Positions 34,280 to 46,264 of a stretch of 63,068 nucleotides of DNA are shown here, in pieces. The position numbers and the translations under genes are program-made. The notes under the pieces were generated by a model. That model ran no database searches and was not told the DNA's origin. It was given only the letters and a program-made list of their open reading frames with translations. How positions within the stretch are numbered: the first letter of the stretch is position 1; the number at the start of each line of letters is the position of its first letter. Source of the DNA: Gymnopilus junonius (lineage: Eukaryota > Basidiomycota > Agaricomycetes > Agaricales > Galerinaceae); NCBI GenBank assembly GCA_015501075.1, contig JADNYJ010000210.1, forward strand, positions 1 to 63,068, read 5' to 3'.

Positions 34280-37200
34280 TTACAGCTTTATCGTTGGGTC
34301 TTTAATAATGGCAGGGACTTTGTCGAAGAGTTTTGCTGGAAACTTTCTTGAGAGACTCCGATTGTTGTGCTGGTTTATAATGTCTTTAAAACACACGGAC
34401 ACCTGATCTGTAGACTTGAGATAGTTGTGGAGTCCTCGAGTGATCTTCTCTCGCTGGGAAATGTAATCTGCTTCGAGGTCAATCATGTCGTTGAAATGAC
34501 TCGCGCTACAACGATGAAATTGTTTCTTTATTCATAGCAATAGAACCATAACCAGAAGAAGACCTACCTCGTATTGCACATTTCCTTCGCAATGCCAGCT
34601 GTTGCTTCAAGGATAGCTCGCTGGCCGGTATGAAGCTCTTCTGTTACGTCATCAAAGCGTCTGTAAACCTTTTCGATAACAGCCTGAGATGCGGAATGGT
34701 TTGAGCTAGGAACGTGCAGGAGGAAGTGAACTTGCCTGATTTATATCATCAAAAACCTATGGTGATGCTTGATTCGACGGGAGACCAGCACACTTCATAA
34801 AAGACTCACCTTTACAATTTTCTGCAGGGGTACTTCAGGCATGGTTCCCGAGCCAAAAATTCGAGATTTTTGTTCATACTCCTGCTGGCGCTGCTGGCCG
34901 TAGGCTCCACTCCTAAAGTATATATGTGCTGCAAGAATGCCTACCATGAGTGACTAATAAACAGTGAATTGGCAGACTGCATATCAAGAACCTTGCTCTC
35001 TAGTCTGTTCTTTCTTCTCAGTGTGTTGAGAAAGGTCATCAAAATCTGGTAGGACAAAACCAGCACTAGACTTGAGCTTGGATTCTCGGTTCGAGAGAGG
35101 GGACCGCAATGCGTCCCGATTACTTTGAATAAACGATTCAGCCTTGCACCAGGTTTCGGATGCATTCCGGAGAACTCGATCTGCGTACTTCACGTTGAAC
35201 TTTTCTATTTCTCCTTCCTTTATAGGAGGGGAAAAGGACGTCGGGCCAACCTTTGCAGCTTTAGGTTTTCCTCGAGGCAGCGAATATGGATTCTTGATTG
35301 CGTCCGTTTCAAATTGAAAAGAGGTAACTTTTTCAACCTTGGGTTTCACGTCCGTCGGACGGGATAGCTTAGAATCACTGGGGGGCTTGCCCTCGTCCCT
35401 CGAACTGAGTGGCATGATCGACTTTCCGAGCACCATGCTTGCTTTTCGACTGATGGGCGGCGCAGTGGGAGATTCGTCCTGTGTTAAATCAATAGTGATG
35501 ACGTTGGTATCTGGATTTACAGGAGGATAGTCCGAAGAGCTCGGTGCACTCTATGCAAAAAAATATAGAAATGCTCTATATTAAAAATAGAGGCATACCT
35601 TCAAAGGCACTACGAAGTCGGTATAAGTCTCCGAATTCTTCCCCACAACTGTGTTGCCGTGTGATAGGTCTTCACTGGTCTTAATCGGAGTGTCTTCCGA
35701 CTTCGTCAAAATTTCTTCATTGGAATCAGGGTAAACAGCTACAGGCTTGGATGCCTTAGTTTCAAGAAATTCTTTTTTTTCCCAGGGAGCTTTTTGAGCC
35801 CTTTTCACCGTAGTTAGCTTTTCAGGCATGGCGACTCTCGCAGATCGCCGACGCTCCTTTGCATCTTCTGGCCGGTTAGTGGTCAACTATTTTCTCCGTG
35901 TTCAGCCCCTTCAACCTTTTGGAAAGGAAAAGACATACTGATTGCACCGGCTTGTCCTTTGTATCGACAAGCGTGATATCAGGATCATGCCTTTGTTTCG
36001 TCTGGATATGCGACCCCTTGATGGCTACACGCTTGGCCTTCGGAGCAGGCTTTCCACTCCTACTTTCATTCCGGATGAACGGAGTTTCGAAGACTTTACG
36101 AGGGACTTTGAGACCTCCGATTGTGGGAGTTCATCAAAATCAATTGTCGGCGAGGAAGTCCGTCCTTTTCTCGTGTACCTTTTCATCTGTTTAACATGCG
36201 TAGCCGCTGCAATAGGAGATATGTCAAGAACATCACGCCGCAAACGTTTGACATTATGGGCGTCTGCGCCACTGTCATCAATCGAAGCCGAACGCTTCTT
36301 CGACTCCTTCACCAGGAATAGGTCAACAAAACTCTGCTTATGGTTGACATTCTCGCCTTCAGCGTGCAGACCCCCCAAAAGAACGTCAGCAAACTTTACG
36401 GAACCGGACCTGTTGGTATTATGCAGCAGTAACATCCTTTTGACTTTGACCGCCTCTACATCCTCGAAGTGCGATGAGATTTGCTTGTCAGGGGAGTCTT
36501 CATCATCCGAGCAAATGATGACCTTTCTGGTAGATTTAGCGTATTTGGACTTGGGCTGTGGATTCTCGTCATCCGAAGGTTGGTCAAATCCTTTTGATGC
36601 ATCCACCCAAGATCCGCCATTATCTCGGGTTGGATTGACACCTTGTTTCGTAGGAATCAGGGGCAGATGCCCTATCTGACTACTTGCAGACCGCAGAATC
36701 AAGGGTGATGTTGCGAGAGGATCGCTCGGCTCATTACCAGTCGGCACCGCGTCATTTGTCCAAACTTCAAAGGACGAACAAATCGATTAGAATGCACGCA
36801 ATTCGAGGAGTAGAAAGGCTTACGCTGCGATATACTCTGAAGCTTTTCCTGGGGAAAATAAGTCAAAGTCAAAAGTCGCACTGAAGCATAACGAAATGTC
36901 ATACATGTTTGACCATCCCAGAGCTTCGTTCCCTTGAAAGAAAGTCTAGTTTGATTCCTTCTGCTTTGGATTGTTTTCTGGTGACGATGGTGGCAAAATT
37001 CTAAGTATTGCAATTAGCAGATTAACTTCCTGCCTACAACGCCAAAAGGTGTCACCAAGCTACGGCCTTTCAAAGCTTTTTCGAATCTTTTGAGTAGGCT
37101 CTTTTTTAAGTTTAGAGATACAGTCATGTCTTCCATGGACGCGACTTCAATTGGCTTGTCGCCAAGAATTGCTGGCCTGGTAATTTCAATGAGAATGTGG

Positions 37201-38658
37201 ACTTCGGCCTCATCGTTGTCCAAAGGACAGTTGTGTATCTTGCGGACGGTGGAAAATGGCACGTGAAAGGTTTCAATCTGGCCATCCTACAAAATAGGAC
37301 AGGAACTTAGGTGCAATTCGAAATTTATGGCAATGGAGGAAGCGACCTTCTCCAAATTTGCAATGAACTGCGACTTATCAACATGAAACGACGATGCTTG
37401 ATGCAATAGTTCGTTATTGACGGCAAGGTTGCATATATCGAAAGGCTGCGGACTGTCGTGGCGATTCAGATATATCTGACGAACATTAGCAGTGACGACC
37501 TGAAAAGCTCACAAAGATATGTCGGATTCGGCAAGTGCATTGACAATCGCAGATCCAGTGATAGTCCAATCAGAGCTGGTAAGGGACTCAAGACACTTGA
37601 TGATTTGGTCACTACAACTGAAAATGGATGAATCAAAAACCGCTGTAATAAAGTTTCTTCTTTTTGTGCGACCGCCTTGAGCAGAAGGTACGAGGACAGC
37701 AAACAATTCTAGGAGAGATTCCATGGCTAGGAATTCTAGAGACAAAGTTTATTGACAAACTTCGAAAGACATCCTCGACCGACCTTTCGTCCGTGAGATA
37801 GAGATACCAAGACGTTTGCTGATAACGACACTCAGTAACCAGATTAAATGCAGGTGACCACTCTCGACATTACCCGCCGATGTCTTCCCTAAGTCTGGTG
37901 GCATTAGGAGAGTGTAACTCAACAGTCATCCTAAGTAGTTGATAAACCTTGACAGGAAGGGAGTCAGCAACGCATATACGAAGCTCCAAGCATTATTAAG
38001 TGTGACAACATACAACGGATGACAAGTCGCCGTCAAAATCAACACCATGCCCCGACAGTGGGCGAAAAAACACCTCACACAGCTCAGGGGAAAAAGTAGA
38101 AGCCGCAGTTTTACCGTATGCACCTCGAGTAGACGATGATTAGTACAAGAAAAGCGTAGATTTTGAAACCACTTACTATTCGAAGACTGTTTCTCGATAC
38201 TAAACTCTTCGAGAAAGTCCTGGCTTGCATCAGACCCAGTTGACGCATCTCAGAAGAGGAATCTTACCAAAATGCCTGAAAACAAGGAAATTAGAACATT
38301 TTCCCATTTTTGCACCTGTTCCTTTGATCCAGAATAGGGTAAAATTCTGTTCTGATAGATAAAGTGGAATACAGCAGCGGCATATTCGAGAGCAGAGCGA
38401 AACGCATCGCGGTAAAGAGGTGACAAGGATTGGCGAAGGAGATCGGAAAGTTCCCTCAGTGCACTGGATGACAGTATTTGCAGATCCTAATGGAAGAGGT
38501 GACACTTGGGCATCACTGAAATTTCGTTCATCCACTCACATATAACTTAATAGCCGACCGAAGGTGTGCTATGGCAGTTACTGCATCTTGGTGTTCACCA
38601 CTCGTAACGGTAGACGTATTCTCCAGTAATTTGATAGCAGATTTAATCGCGTCCATGA
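34280..38658 (-). CDS. Probable SYCP2/Red1-type meiotic chromosome axis protein
   Basis: Large multi-exon minus-strand gene from ATG (complement of 38656-38658) to the TAA complement 34280-34282. The first part is all-helical, armadillo-like (AHLRSAIKLY, LRELSDLLRQSLSPLYRDAF, AMESLLELFAVLVPSA, GGRTKRRNFITAVFDSSIF). A PH/Spt16M-like beta domain follows (DKSQFIANLE, DGQIETFHVPFSTVRKIHNC, AEVHILIEITRP). The middle, about 34990-36750, is disordered, acidic and basic by turns, with several Ser/Thr-Pro and Lys-Arg sites. The C terminus is a coiled coil (KVFDDINQAVIEKVYRRFDD, HFNDMIDLEADYISQREKIT) ending KKFP-like Arg-Lys-Phe-Pro. ARM plus PH-like plus disordered plus C-terminal coiled coil is the plan of SYCP2 and Red1, which organise the meiotic axis. 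The match is by architecture and short motifs only. Alternative: another chromatin scaffold. Confidence 0.5.
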
Positions 38659-39013
38659 GAAAGTACAGAGTGAGTTTCTAATTTTTATACATTAGGATAG
38701 TGGTGGTACAAGCTGAGGTTGTTTAATGTGGCGCCGCGCGGAAGCGCCGATCGCTCGTGACATCACGCCGTTACATCCCTTTACTCATCGTCCGGGACGG
38801 TGGACTCAACCTTGTTCCACAACCACAATCTTCGCTCCAGCTGCTTGAGGGATTCGTCTTCGCCAGGCGACATCGTTCCCCTGACATCCTGTACGCATAA
38901 AATAATTCTAATTCACTTACATCCTTGTACTACCACCTGCAGGGCTGCACATTACCGCCCTTTGATTGACTTCACATCTCCACATTCCCTCCCTTTCCTT
39001 TTCTCTTCCCGTC
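38659..39013. promoter_or_regulatory. Divergent promoter of the axis-protein and RING-H2 genes
   Basis: A 355-bp gap between divergent starts. It holds a GC-rich patch (38731-38755) and a CRE-like GTGACATCAC at 38757-38766. A minor upstream ATG at 38966, in frame with the RING gene, would add 16 hydrophobic residues but is unlikely to be the main start. Confidence 0.35.
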
Positions 39014-42000
39014 ATGGGCCAGTCCACGTCCAGGTATCATGAGCCATCAACCCGACCTACAAGCCTCACCCCCGCTCCTTCCACAACCACGAACGCTGTC
39101 GCCGGCGCCAGTGCAGATCCTCATTCGAACCAATCTGTAGATGCTGACCTCTCCACATCTGATTCTTCGGGATCCCGTCGATCTTCACTTCGCAAAAGCA
39201 TTTTTAAATACATGAAACCTAGTAGGGTCCGTAGTCGGTTGGGAGGCGCCCTATCTGACCAGTCCCAAGAAGGGGGGCGTTCATGGCGCAATTCAAGGCG
39301 ATACTCAAAGGCCCCTCTCGACTCCCCAACGGTGCCTCCTGATCCTCACCCGACTTCGTCATCCAACAACTTGGTAGACAATTCACCAGATTTATTACCT
39401 TCGAACAAAGGGAAGCAGCGGGAAATAGGCTCACCGAGTGATGACGACGAGGACTGCACAGCAGCCTCCGCCGCAGAAGCAGATCAAGCTCTGCAATTAT
39501 CTGATGCGACCATCATACCTCAGCAGGGTTCTACGTCTATTGTCCCCATTTCAAGCGGTTCTTACCCAAGAGAAGACACGCTTGTTGATAACCCTGCTCT
39601 CCGCAACAGCCCTTGCCATAATATTTCATCATCAGATGAGCCCGATTCAAGTCCTCCCTCTGAGGAGCCCTCTCCAGTTTACGAATGGGAAAGCGTTGAA
39701 AATGCGTCCCAGTCTGAACCTCAGGCTCCTACCAGTCCTCAACAATTAAATGGTCCTCCAGCAAGGCCATTTCCACCTCCCGGTACATTGGTCGTCGTGC
39801 AGGGTATCGTCCATACAACTGATGTCTCCCGTGGCGGAAGCAGTACTTCAGCGTCTCCTCCTTCGCAGGAAAATATCAATCATTCTGATCCTCTTCCATC
39901 ATCGGGAGTAGAGCTTGGTTCCGAGCAGGGCAGGAGTCGTACCAGGAATAGGCTGTCCGCTCTTCTTCGTCCCCGGTCAACATCTTCACACCCCCATTCT
40001 ATCTCTATGAACGAATCAATGCCTACCGTAGTAGAAGCAGGTCTTCCAGATGCAGAGTCTGCCACGGTTTCTCCATCAGTTTCGCAAACCTTACCGGGTG
40101 AGTCTAGTCATAACGGGAACGATCTTTCAAACCCCAGTGAACTATCCGATACAAATAACAGTGGATCTCCTCTAAGTGGAGATCCATCCTCTTCGGCCAC
40201 TGAAAACCGTCCTCCTTCCATCTCATCGAGCAGCATTGATGTTCTAGGTACTCTACTCAGGTTAGTGGCTGTTGTCTGGTGTTCATATAATTCATCTCAA
40301 TGACCTGTGTTAGTGTCGCGGCAGCTGCCACAGCTGCGTCGCTGCTTACAGGTTCTTCTGAACCCATCCTTTCCTCCGGGTTAGCACCCCCTGGTTCCCA
40401 TCCCGCTGTACCGTCTGCTTCTAATCCGCTCTCTTCTCCAACCCCTACCTCGACTTCCTTGCCCCATTTACCACCTTATCCTCCTTCCCCTCCCCGCAAC
40501 GCTGGTTTATCTGATATCACAGCAGCTGGCCGGGCTGAACGCATGCGCCAAGCATGGGCCACTATTCGGGAGCGACTAGGCCTTCGTCCATCGGTTGCAA
40601 CACCGGAAAATATGGACTCATCTTCACAAGATAACAGCGCAAACGATCCCACAGCTTCCCTACAACACGGTGATGTTTCAACTTCGGGATCAACTACTGA
40701 CACACGAGAATTAATGTTGGCCGAAATGGCTAGAGCTTTCAACATTGGTCTGGGCCTTAACGGTTTGGGTGGTATATCTCCAACTCCCGGTGCTGCTGAT
40801 GACCGTGATGGCGCAAATGCAGTTCACAACGACTCTAGTGACAATCATACAGCGTCTGCAGAGTCCGAAGGTGATAATGAAGAAAGAACGGAACACACCC
40901 CTAGGAATGCAAGTGTTACTATGCCACCAGAAGGGAGTTTCGAACGATTTTTGGTCGACCTTCAAATTGACCTCCGGGCTGCTTTAACTCAGGTGAGGTC
41001 GATGACACTGACCGTGGTCAATCTCAAAATACACCATCCCTAGAGCCTTCAACAACAAATGTCAGTGGACCTACTGACAATATTTCGTCGTCTTCTACGA
41101 TGACCCAAGGAGGTGACCAGAGGCAAGAAATCGAGGTTCATAACGATGATCCGTATATTGAGATGCCACCGCTGCAAGAAGTCTCGGATTCAGGATCTGA
41201 GTTCGATGAGGATGACCATGAAGCGGAATTTGTTGTTGATGACGGTTTGTTATTTCTATTTGCTCCCTGGAGACATTCTTATTCATTCCTGTGGCAGAAT
41301 TCCGCTCTGCTGACGAGGGATCTATCAATGTCGCAAGTCCAAGCGACTCTCCAAGCGGCTCGCCGAACAACACCAGTCAAACCCCTTCTCAGGGATCCGG
41401 TCGTATCGATGCGTCTGGACGTATTAACTGGTGGAGATTATATCGATTTCCTCCCGTCCCATCTCCACGAACAGGGGACAGGCAGCTCCCCAATCCGCCC
41501 TCACAATCGGCTCCTGCACCTTCTGCACCAAGATCAATGTCGGAGTCGGTTCCTCCTGAAACAGCACCAGGGAATCAAGTTGATTCCTCTGCAGACCACC
41601 TTGATTCAGAATCCGGTCCATCATTATTACCACCACCTTCTGCACCATCGTCTTCAACCCAAGGGCAGACTTCAATTAGAGGCACACCTCTTTCGCAGAT
41701 TCCTCTACACGCCGTGGTACCTGTCATCGTTGTTGGGCTGCAATCTGTCAACCAGGAATGGAGACATGATGTTCCACAACCCGGGGCTGATGAAAGTCTC
41801 GATTTCGCTGGTCATCCTCTGGCAGAAGATTCTGCCAATACTTCAGCAAATGAAAACGATGAACTAGGTAGTTTGGCTATTGATCACCAGGAAGGGCTCA
41901 ATGCGACGCAAGCAGGTGGAAACGGTCTCCGAGGGCCCGGAAGAGCGAGAGGCTGGCACTCCCGAGCAGCGAATGCAATCCGAAGTCTACGCTCTGGGAG

Positions 42001-42696
42001 AAGAAATACGGAGACTGGGTCTGATGCCCAGACGCCTTTGATGGCTCCAGGCAGTAGAACATTCCTAATCTATGTTATCGGAGGTACGGTTTCAGTTCAA
42101 TTTGACACTGGTTTCATCATCTCAATAATTTTGTATAGGCTATTATCCGCCTGATCATAGTATTGTCACTGGAGGACCCAATATTTTAGATTCATTTGAA
42201 GCACTGCTGTATGTTTATTTGACCTCTTCGCCACACTCACTTCCCTAACTTGTTTTTGTCAGAGAACTTGCCGACCTTCTAGGTCAAGTCAAGCCACCAA
42301 CTGTATCCAAAGAGGACATCGAGAAATCGGGACTGAAAATTGTCAAGGCTTCCGAATTGGATCATCTTGAGAAGCAAGGGCAGGTTGCATCGAATTGTCT
42401 TGACAGGGTTAGTTCCAATATTGCTATTACAATTTTTATTCTGATCTTCTTTGATCAGTGCTTGATTTGTCTTGATGACTATGATGCAGAAGATCCAATA
42501 CGTATCATGTCGTGTCGTCATGCCTTCCACAAAGGGTGTGTTGATGAGTGGTTACAAACGGGTAGAAACAACTGCCCTGCCTGTCGATCAACAGTGTGTA
42601 TTACGTACTTTTTTGCATTCCATCCTTCTGATTGTTTTACAGGGAGTAACAACGGATTCGCACTCTACTTCCTCTATGCCTACATCAGCTTCATAA
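39014..42696 (+). CDS. RING-H2 protein with predicted N-myristoylation, disordered
   Basis: Probable E3 ubiquitin ligase. The ATG at 39014 gives MGQSTSR, a good N-myristoylation start (Gly2, Ser at position 6 after the Met), implying membrane attachment. The next roughly 900 residues are Ser/Pro-rich and disordered, with a helical patch ERMRQAWATIRERLGLRP and a conserved-looking block SFERFLVDLQIDLRAALTQ near 40939. The C-terminal part has GYYPPDHSIVTGGPN, LADLLGQVKPPTVSKEDIE, then the RING-H2 domain CLICLDDYDAEDP, CRHAFHKGCVDEWL, CPAC (C3H2C3, about 42460-42590). The stop is TAA 42694-42696. The frame changes across 41000-41050 and needs either an intron with a second-AG acceptor or a one-base slip. 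Similar long RING proteins are common in mushrooms; the substrate is unknown. Confidence 0.8.
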
Positions 42697-43167
42697 CGTC
42701 GGACTCTTTTGAGTCGTTAGTTTCCTTCTGTTCTTGTACCAGATTCAAAAGCATGACGTCACCTCTTTTGCCCTCTCACGTTGCAGTTTTAGTCTACCAC
42801 CCATGCTGTTTTCAATGCACCAAAGTCGCTATCATCAGTTCTTCCGGTAATCTGGAATAGCAGCACCCAACCTATTGACGCTCGTTAACTTCTCTATAGC
42901 TGTTTCCAACTGCTTTTCTCTTTGTTGATTGAAGGGAACTTCAATTTCATGAGTGCCTTGTATTTGTCTACGATATTGTGTCAATACAACATCGATATTC
43001 CTATATGACCGAAGCACCCTTATTCATCACAGATTTGCTCTGACCATCAACGTTCGGCAAGGGTTCTCCCGAAAGCTTTACACTGCAGTTTGTAACATCA
43101 CTATTATACTTGTTTGAAATAAAATTGTCCGGACAAAATAAAGAAATGTACCGGCAGAGAGAAATTG
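42697..43167. other. Intergenic, tail-to-tail, with an orphan minus-strand frame
   Basis: Between the RING-H2 and VMA13 stops. The minus-strand frame 42835-43017 is open for 60 codons (includes KQLETAIEKLTSVNRLGAA) and looks protein-like, but it has no ATG in frame and no obvious upstream exon. See findings. Confidence 0.35.
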
Positions 43168-45023
43168 TCAGGCTGCCACCCAGGGCTGGCTTACTAGTTG
43201 CTGCACCGAAAGGAGAGCATGATAACGAACATCTGAATTTGGGTGGGTCATTAACTCCATCACCCTAGTTTTGCCGCTAAGGTCTGCGACAGGCCTTCAA
43301 ACATTCAAACGGACAGTATTAATATATGAGAATGAAAGTAAATTTCGCAGGACACGTACTTTTTGCCCCATTCATAATGCTTGACATATTGTCCAATATC
43401 ATGCGCTGCAACAGCGAGGACGAGGGGGTCCGTAGACTCCTTGAGCAGCTTGATTAAATTCCTAAGACGGTCGTCGAAAACATTAGCGCAGGGACAAACA
43501 AAGAAATTGAAACGTATACCAACTTTAATTGTTCAAAATTATTCTCGTTCAACCGTGTGGCATTCTCCTTCCAGAAGTCATCAGACTCGTGAACAGGCGT
43601 CCAGGACAGATGACCGGACGCGAGTTCAGATATATATTCATCGTAAGTCCTGCCCAGAATAATTAGTAACGCCACCAGAAGGTCACCAAGCGGTCTTACG
43701 TCAAACTTTGGAACCGGGCATTCAGTTCGTCCCTCAGAAAAGTTACATCCTCAATGACATCTTCGTCCGACCATTTCCTGCCAGCTAGGTTCTTGACAAA
43801 AGGAAGAACTTGACAAACGAGCATGACAGGCAAGTTTGCCGCCGGTGCCTTGCTCACAAAATTCTATTTTGACAAAAGGTTAAAGGAAGCAGTGATTGAG
43901 GTACCACGCACGCGGAGTGTTGCTACAATGACTCGGATTACTTTCTCTTTGACGGCATTCTGCGCAACTTCGACAAGGACTGGTATAACATCGTACTTTC
44001 TGGAGATAGTTATTTAGCGAAATTCATGTTATAAAAATTGGCGGTAATTACTTGTTGATTTGCTCCGAAATGTTCTGCTCAAAGGAAAGCAACCACAGGC
44101 AAAACGCAACCTGATAGCTCATTTGAGGGCCTGGATTACGCTTCAAGATGTCGACAAAGCTATGGGTAATGTAAATACAAGTGAAAATTGATGGTAGCGT
44201 ATCACTTACCCAGCGATAATGTTGGGTGTTCGCCAGACTTCCTGCCTCGAATCCGGACGTGAAAGCAACGACTCGAGACACTGAACTGCTATGTCGCGTT
44301 TATTGGAAGAGCCTTGAATAAAGGAGGATATGGCGGTGAGGAAAGCTTGAAAGGGCTGTAACGGGTGTGAACGAAGGTCGGCTGGTTCTGCGCTAATTCG
44401 GGGGGGTCAGAATAGAAACAGCCTTGGCGGGAACCAGCATCAGACCTGAGCAGAACAGTCAAGATTTGGGCAGCTTTGAGTTGCACGAACTCATCTTGGG
44501 TTTCAAGAGCACTGGCGGACATGAGATGCAGGATACATAATTAAGAAACGCAAGGATGCACACCGCAGCAAAGGAACGTAAGGGAGATCAGAGTCTGTCT
44601 CTGATGCCGTCAAAAACAGCTGAATTCTTTCGTCATGATCTACCAGTGGTGTAAATGGATGTGCAGCATTAAATGGGAAACGTTAAATAAAGCACCTTGT
44701 AGGGCGTCTGTGATCAGAATCAGGAGGTACTGCATGGTATCAACTCGCTGCAGTTTCTTGAGAAGACTGAGATATAAGACAGCATATGTTCTGCCTTCAG
44801 ACAGAAGTACTGCTTCGCACTTGGCCTTTGGCTGGCGGTCAATCCTCTTTATGTAGGCCAGTTCCTCCGAGGTGATGAGCTCTGCTCGCTGGTAACCCTT
44901 GCGATAGGGTTAACGAACAGAAGAAGGTGGAAGGAGACGACACACCTCCCATGGAACCAGCTTTGACCTTATCCTGGCGGAATTCTCCTCAAGATATGCA
45001 CTGGAAAGAAGGGATATCGACAT
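43168..45023 (-). CDS. VMA13: V-type proton ATPase subunit H (Vma13)
   Basis: Peripheral V1 subunit that couples V1 to Vo and regulates vacuolar acidification. The ATG is the complement of 45021-45023 ([20 protein letters not shown]). The family N-terminal block [18 protein letters not shown] is clear. The body is a chain of HEAT/armadillo-like helices: [68 protein letters not shown]. The C-terminal domain has [49 protein letters not shown] and [20 protein letters not shown], ending SQPWVAA at the TGA complement 43168-43170. All conserved blocks are present. Divergent to MRPL46, with 131 bp between starts. Confidence 0.94.
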
Positions 45024-45093
45024 TGTAGAATGAGTAGTACTACTATTAGTACTAAGTAGTTCAGTCGGAAAGTGACGTCCCATTCAGGAGGTC

Positions 45094-45105
45094 TGATCAC
45101 ATGAC
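45094..45105. promoter_or_regulatory. TGATCACATGAC element, VMA13/mL46 divergent promoter
   Basis: Identical 12-mer to the one at 51928-51939 in the UBE2C/EDE1 gap. It contains CACATG, a one-base variant of the CACGTG sites in three other divergent gaps here. Confidence 0.4.
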
Positions 45106-45154
45106 CCTATTTTTTTGGCCTCGACGGCGAGCTGGATGCCTGTTAGAAATAGAA

Positions 45155-46164
45155 ATGCTTTCTTCACGATGTGCCGCAGGTGAGTTGCATAGTCCACATT
45201 TATCTCTATATTTTGACTATTTCCTCGAGTTTCTCGCCCGCTATGGCGCTCCTTTGCCATCGAGGCCACCTCTGAACAATCCGTCTCCTCGCGTGCAAAG
45301 AAACCTCAACCGTGTATATCCACTGCTATCATTCTCAACCGTGCTCCCATCCTTACCCGTTCGCCCACTGCCTTTGAGCAAGCTTATTATTCGTACCAAG
45401 CTCGCATACGACGTTCATTGCATAACCCATTTCCTTATGATTTCTATTTCAAGCCAGGAACTCTGCTCGAGACCCGTTTCAATTTAGAGGAGCGCAAGCG
45501 GGAACGTCTGGCTTTTGGTCCTGGGTTCCTTGAGAAAGAGGATATCAGTGAAGAAAAAAGACAGGCAAACATAGCCGCAGTGGAGCAGCTGGCCCAACAG
45601 GAAGGCGAGGGTGAAGAACTGATGCCCAGAACCCATTCCTCAGATTTGAAGGAAGATACCAAAAGCCTTGATCGTCGAGGACAACGAAATTTATATCTCC
45701 TGTTGCACACCTCGCAAGACGGAAAGAATATCTGGCGATTCCCTCAAGGTGGTGTCGAAAAAGGCCAGTTCCTCCACCAGGTGAGTTGCTTCTTTTGATA
45801 TTCTCCTCCAGTTGATGACGGGTCTTCAGGCTGCACAACAAGATTTGTTAAATGAGTGTGGAGATAAAATGGATACATGGATTGTAGGGAAAGCCCCCAT
45901 TGGTGTTCATAAACCTCAACCCTCCCAAGCAGAAACGGAAGGGCAGGAGGTAGGTTCTTCCTTCCTTTTCATCTTCAGAAAGTAATCTCCTTTGCAAAAT
46001 TTCAGCAGGTCGTTTTCTTTTTCAAAGCTCATATCCTGGCAGGCCAGGTGGCGCCGGCTGGCAATAGCATTCAGGATTTTGCATGGTTAACGAAACAGGA
46101 AATTCGAACTCGAGTAGACGAGCCTTACTGGAACAGCATTAAAGACATTCTGTCTGATTATTGA
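45155..46164 (+). CDS. MRPL46: Mitochondrial large-subunit ribosomal protein mL46 (Nudix-fold)
   Basis: Structural protein of the mitoribosome large subunit (yeast Mrpl17) that has a Nudix fold without the enzyme activity. Exon 1 (ATG 45155) and the start of exon 2 encode MLSSRCAAVSRPLWRSFAIE, a mitochondrial leader. The family core follows: ILNRAPILTRSPTAFEQAYY, SLHNPFPYDFYFKPGTLLET. The Nudix region has NLYLLLHTSQDGKNIWRFPQ and GGVEKGQFLHQAAQQDLLNE. The expected Nudix box residues are incomplete, as in this family. The C terminus is FFKAHILAGQV, then DFAWLTKQEIRTRV, stop TGA 46162-46164. The first intron (ending CCTCGAG) is 49 nt. Confidence 0.9.
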
Positions 46165-46264
46165 TCATCACCTATCTATCTCTAATTAATATCTAATATT
46201 TCCACTGGTCATGGTCCAAAGATCTAAAATATCTCCCAGAACAACAAGGGTATCAATCAAAGTC

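Noticed and set aside
35942..36679. Plus-strand frame of 245 codons antisense to the axis-protein gene
   Set aside because: It mirrors the open disordered exon on the minus strand, has no conserved motif, and the minus frame joins to flanking exons with good splice sites.
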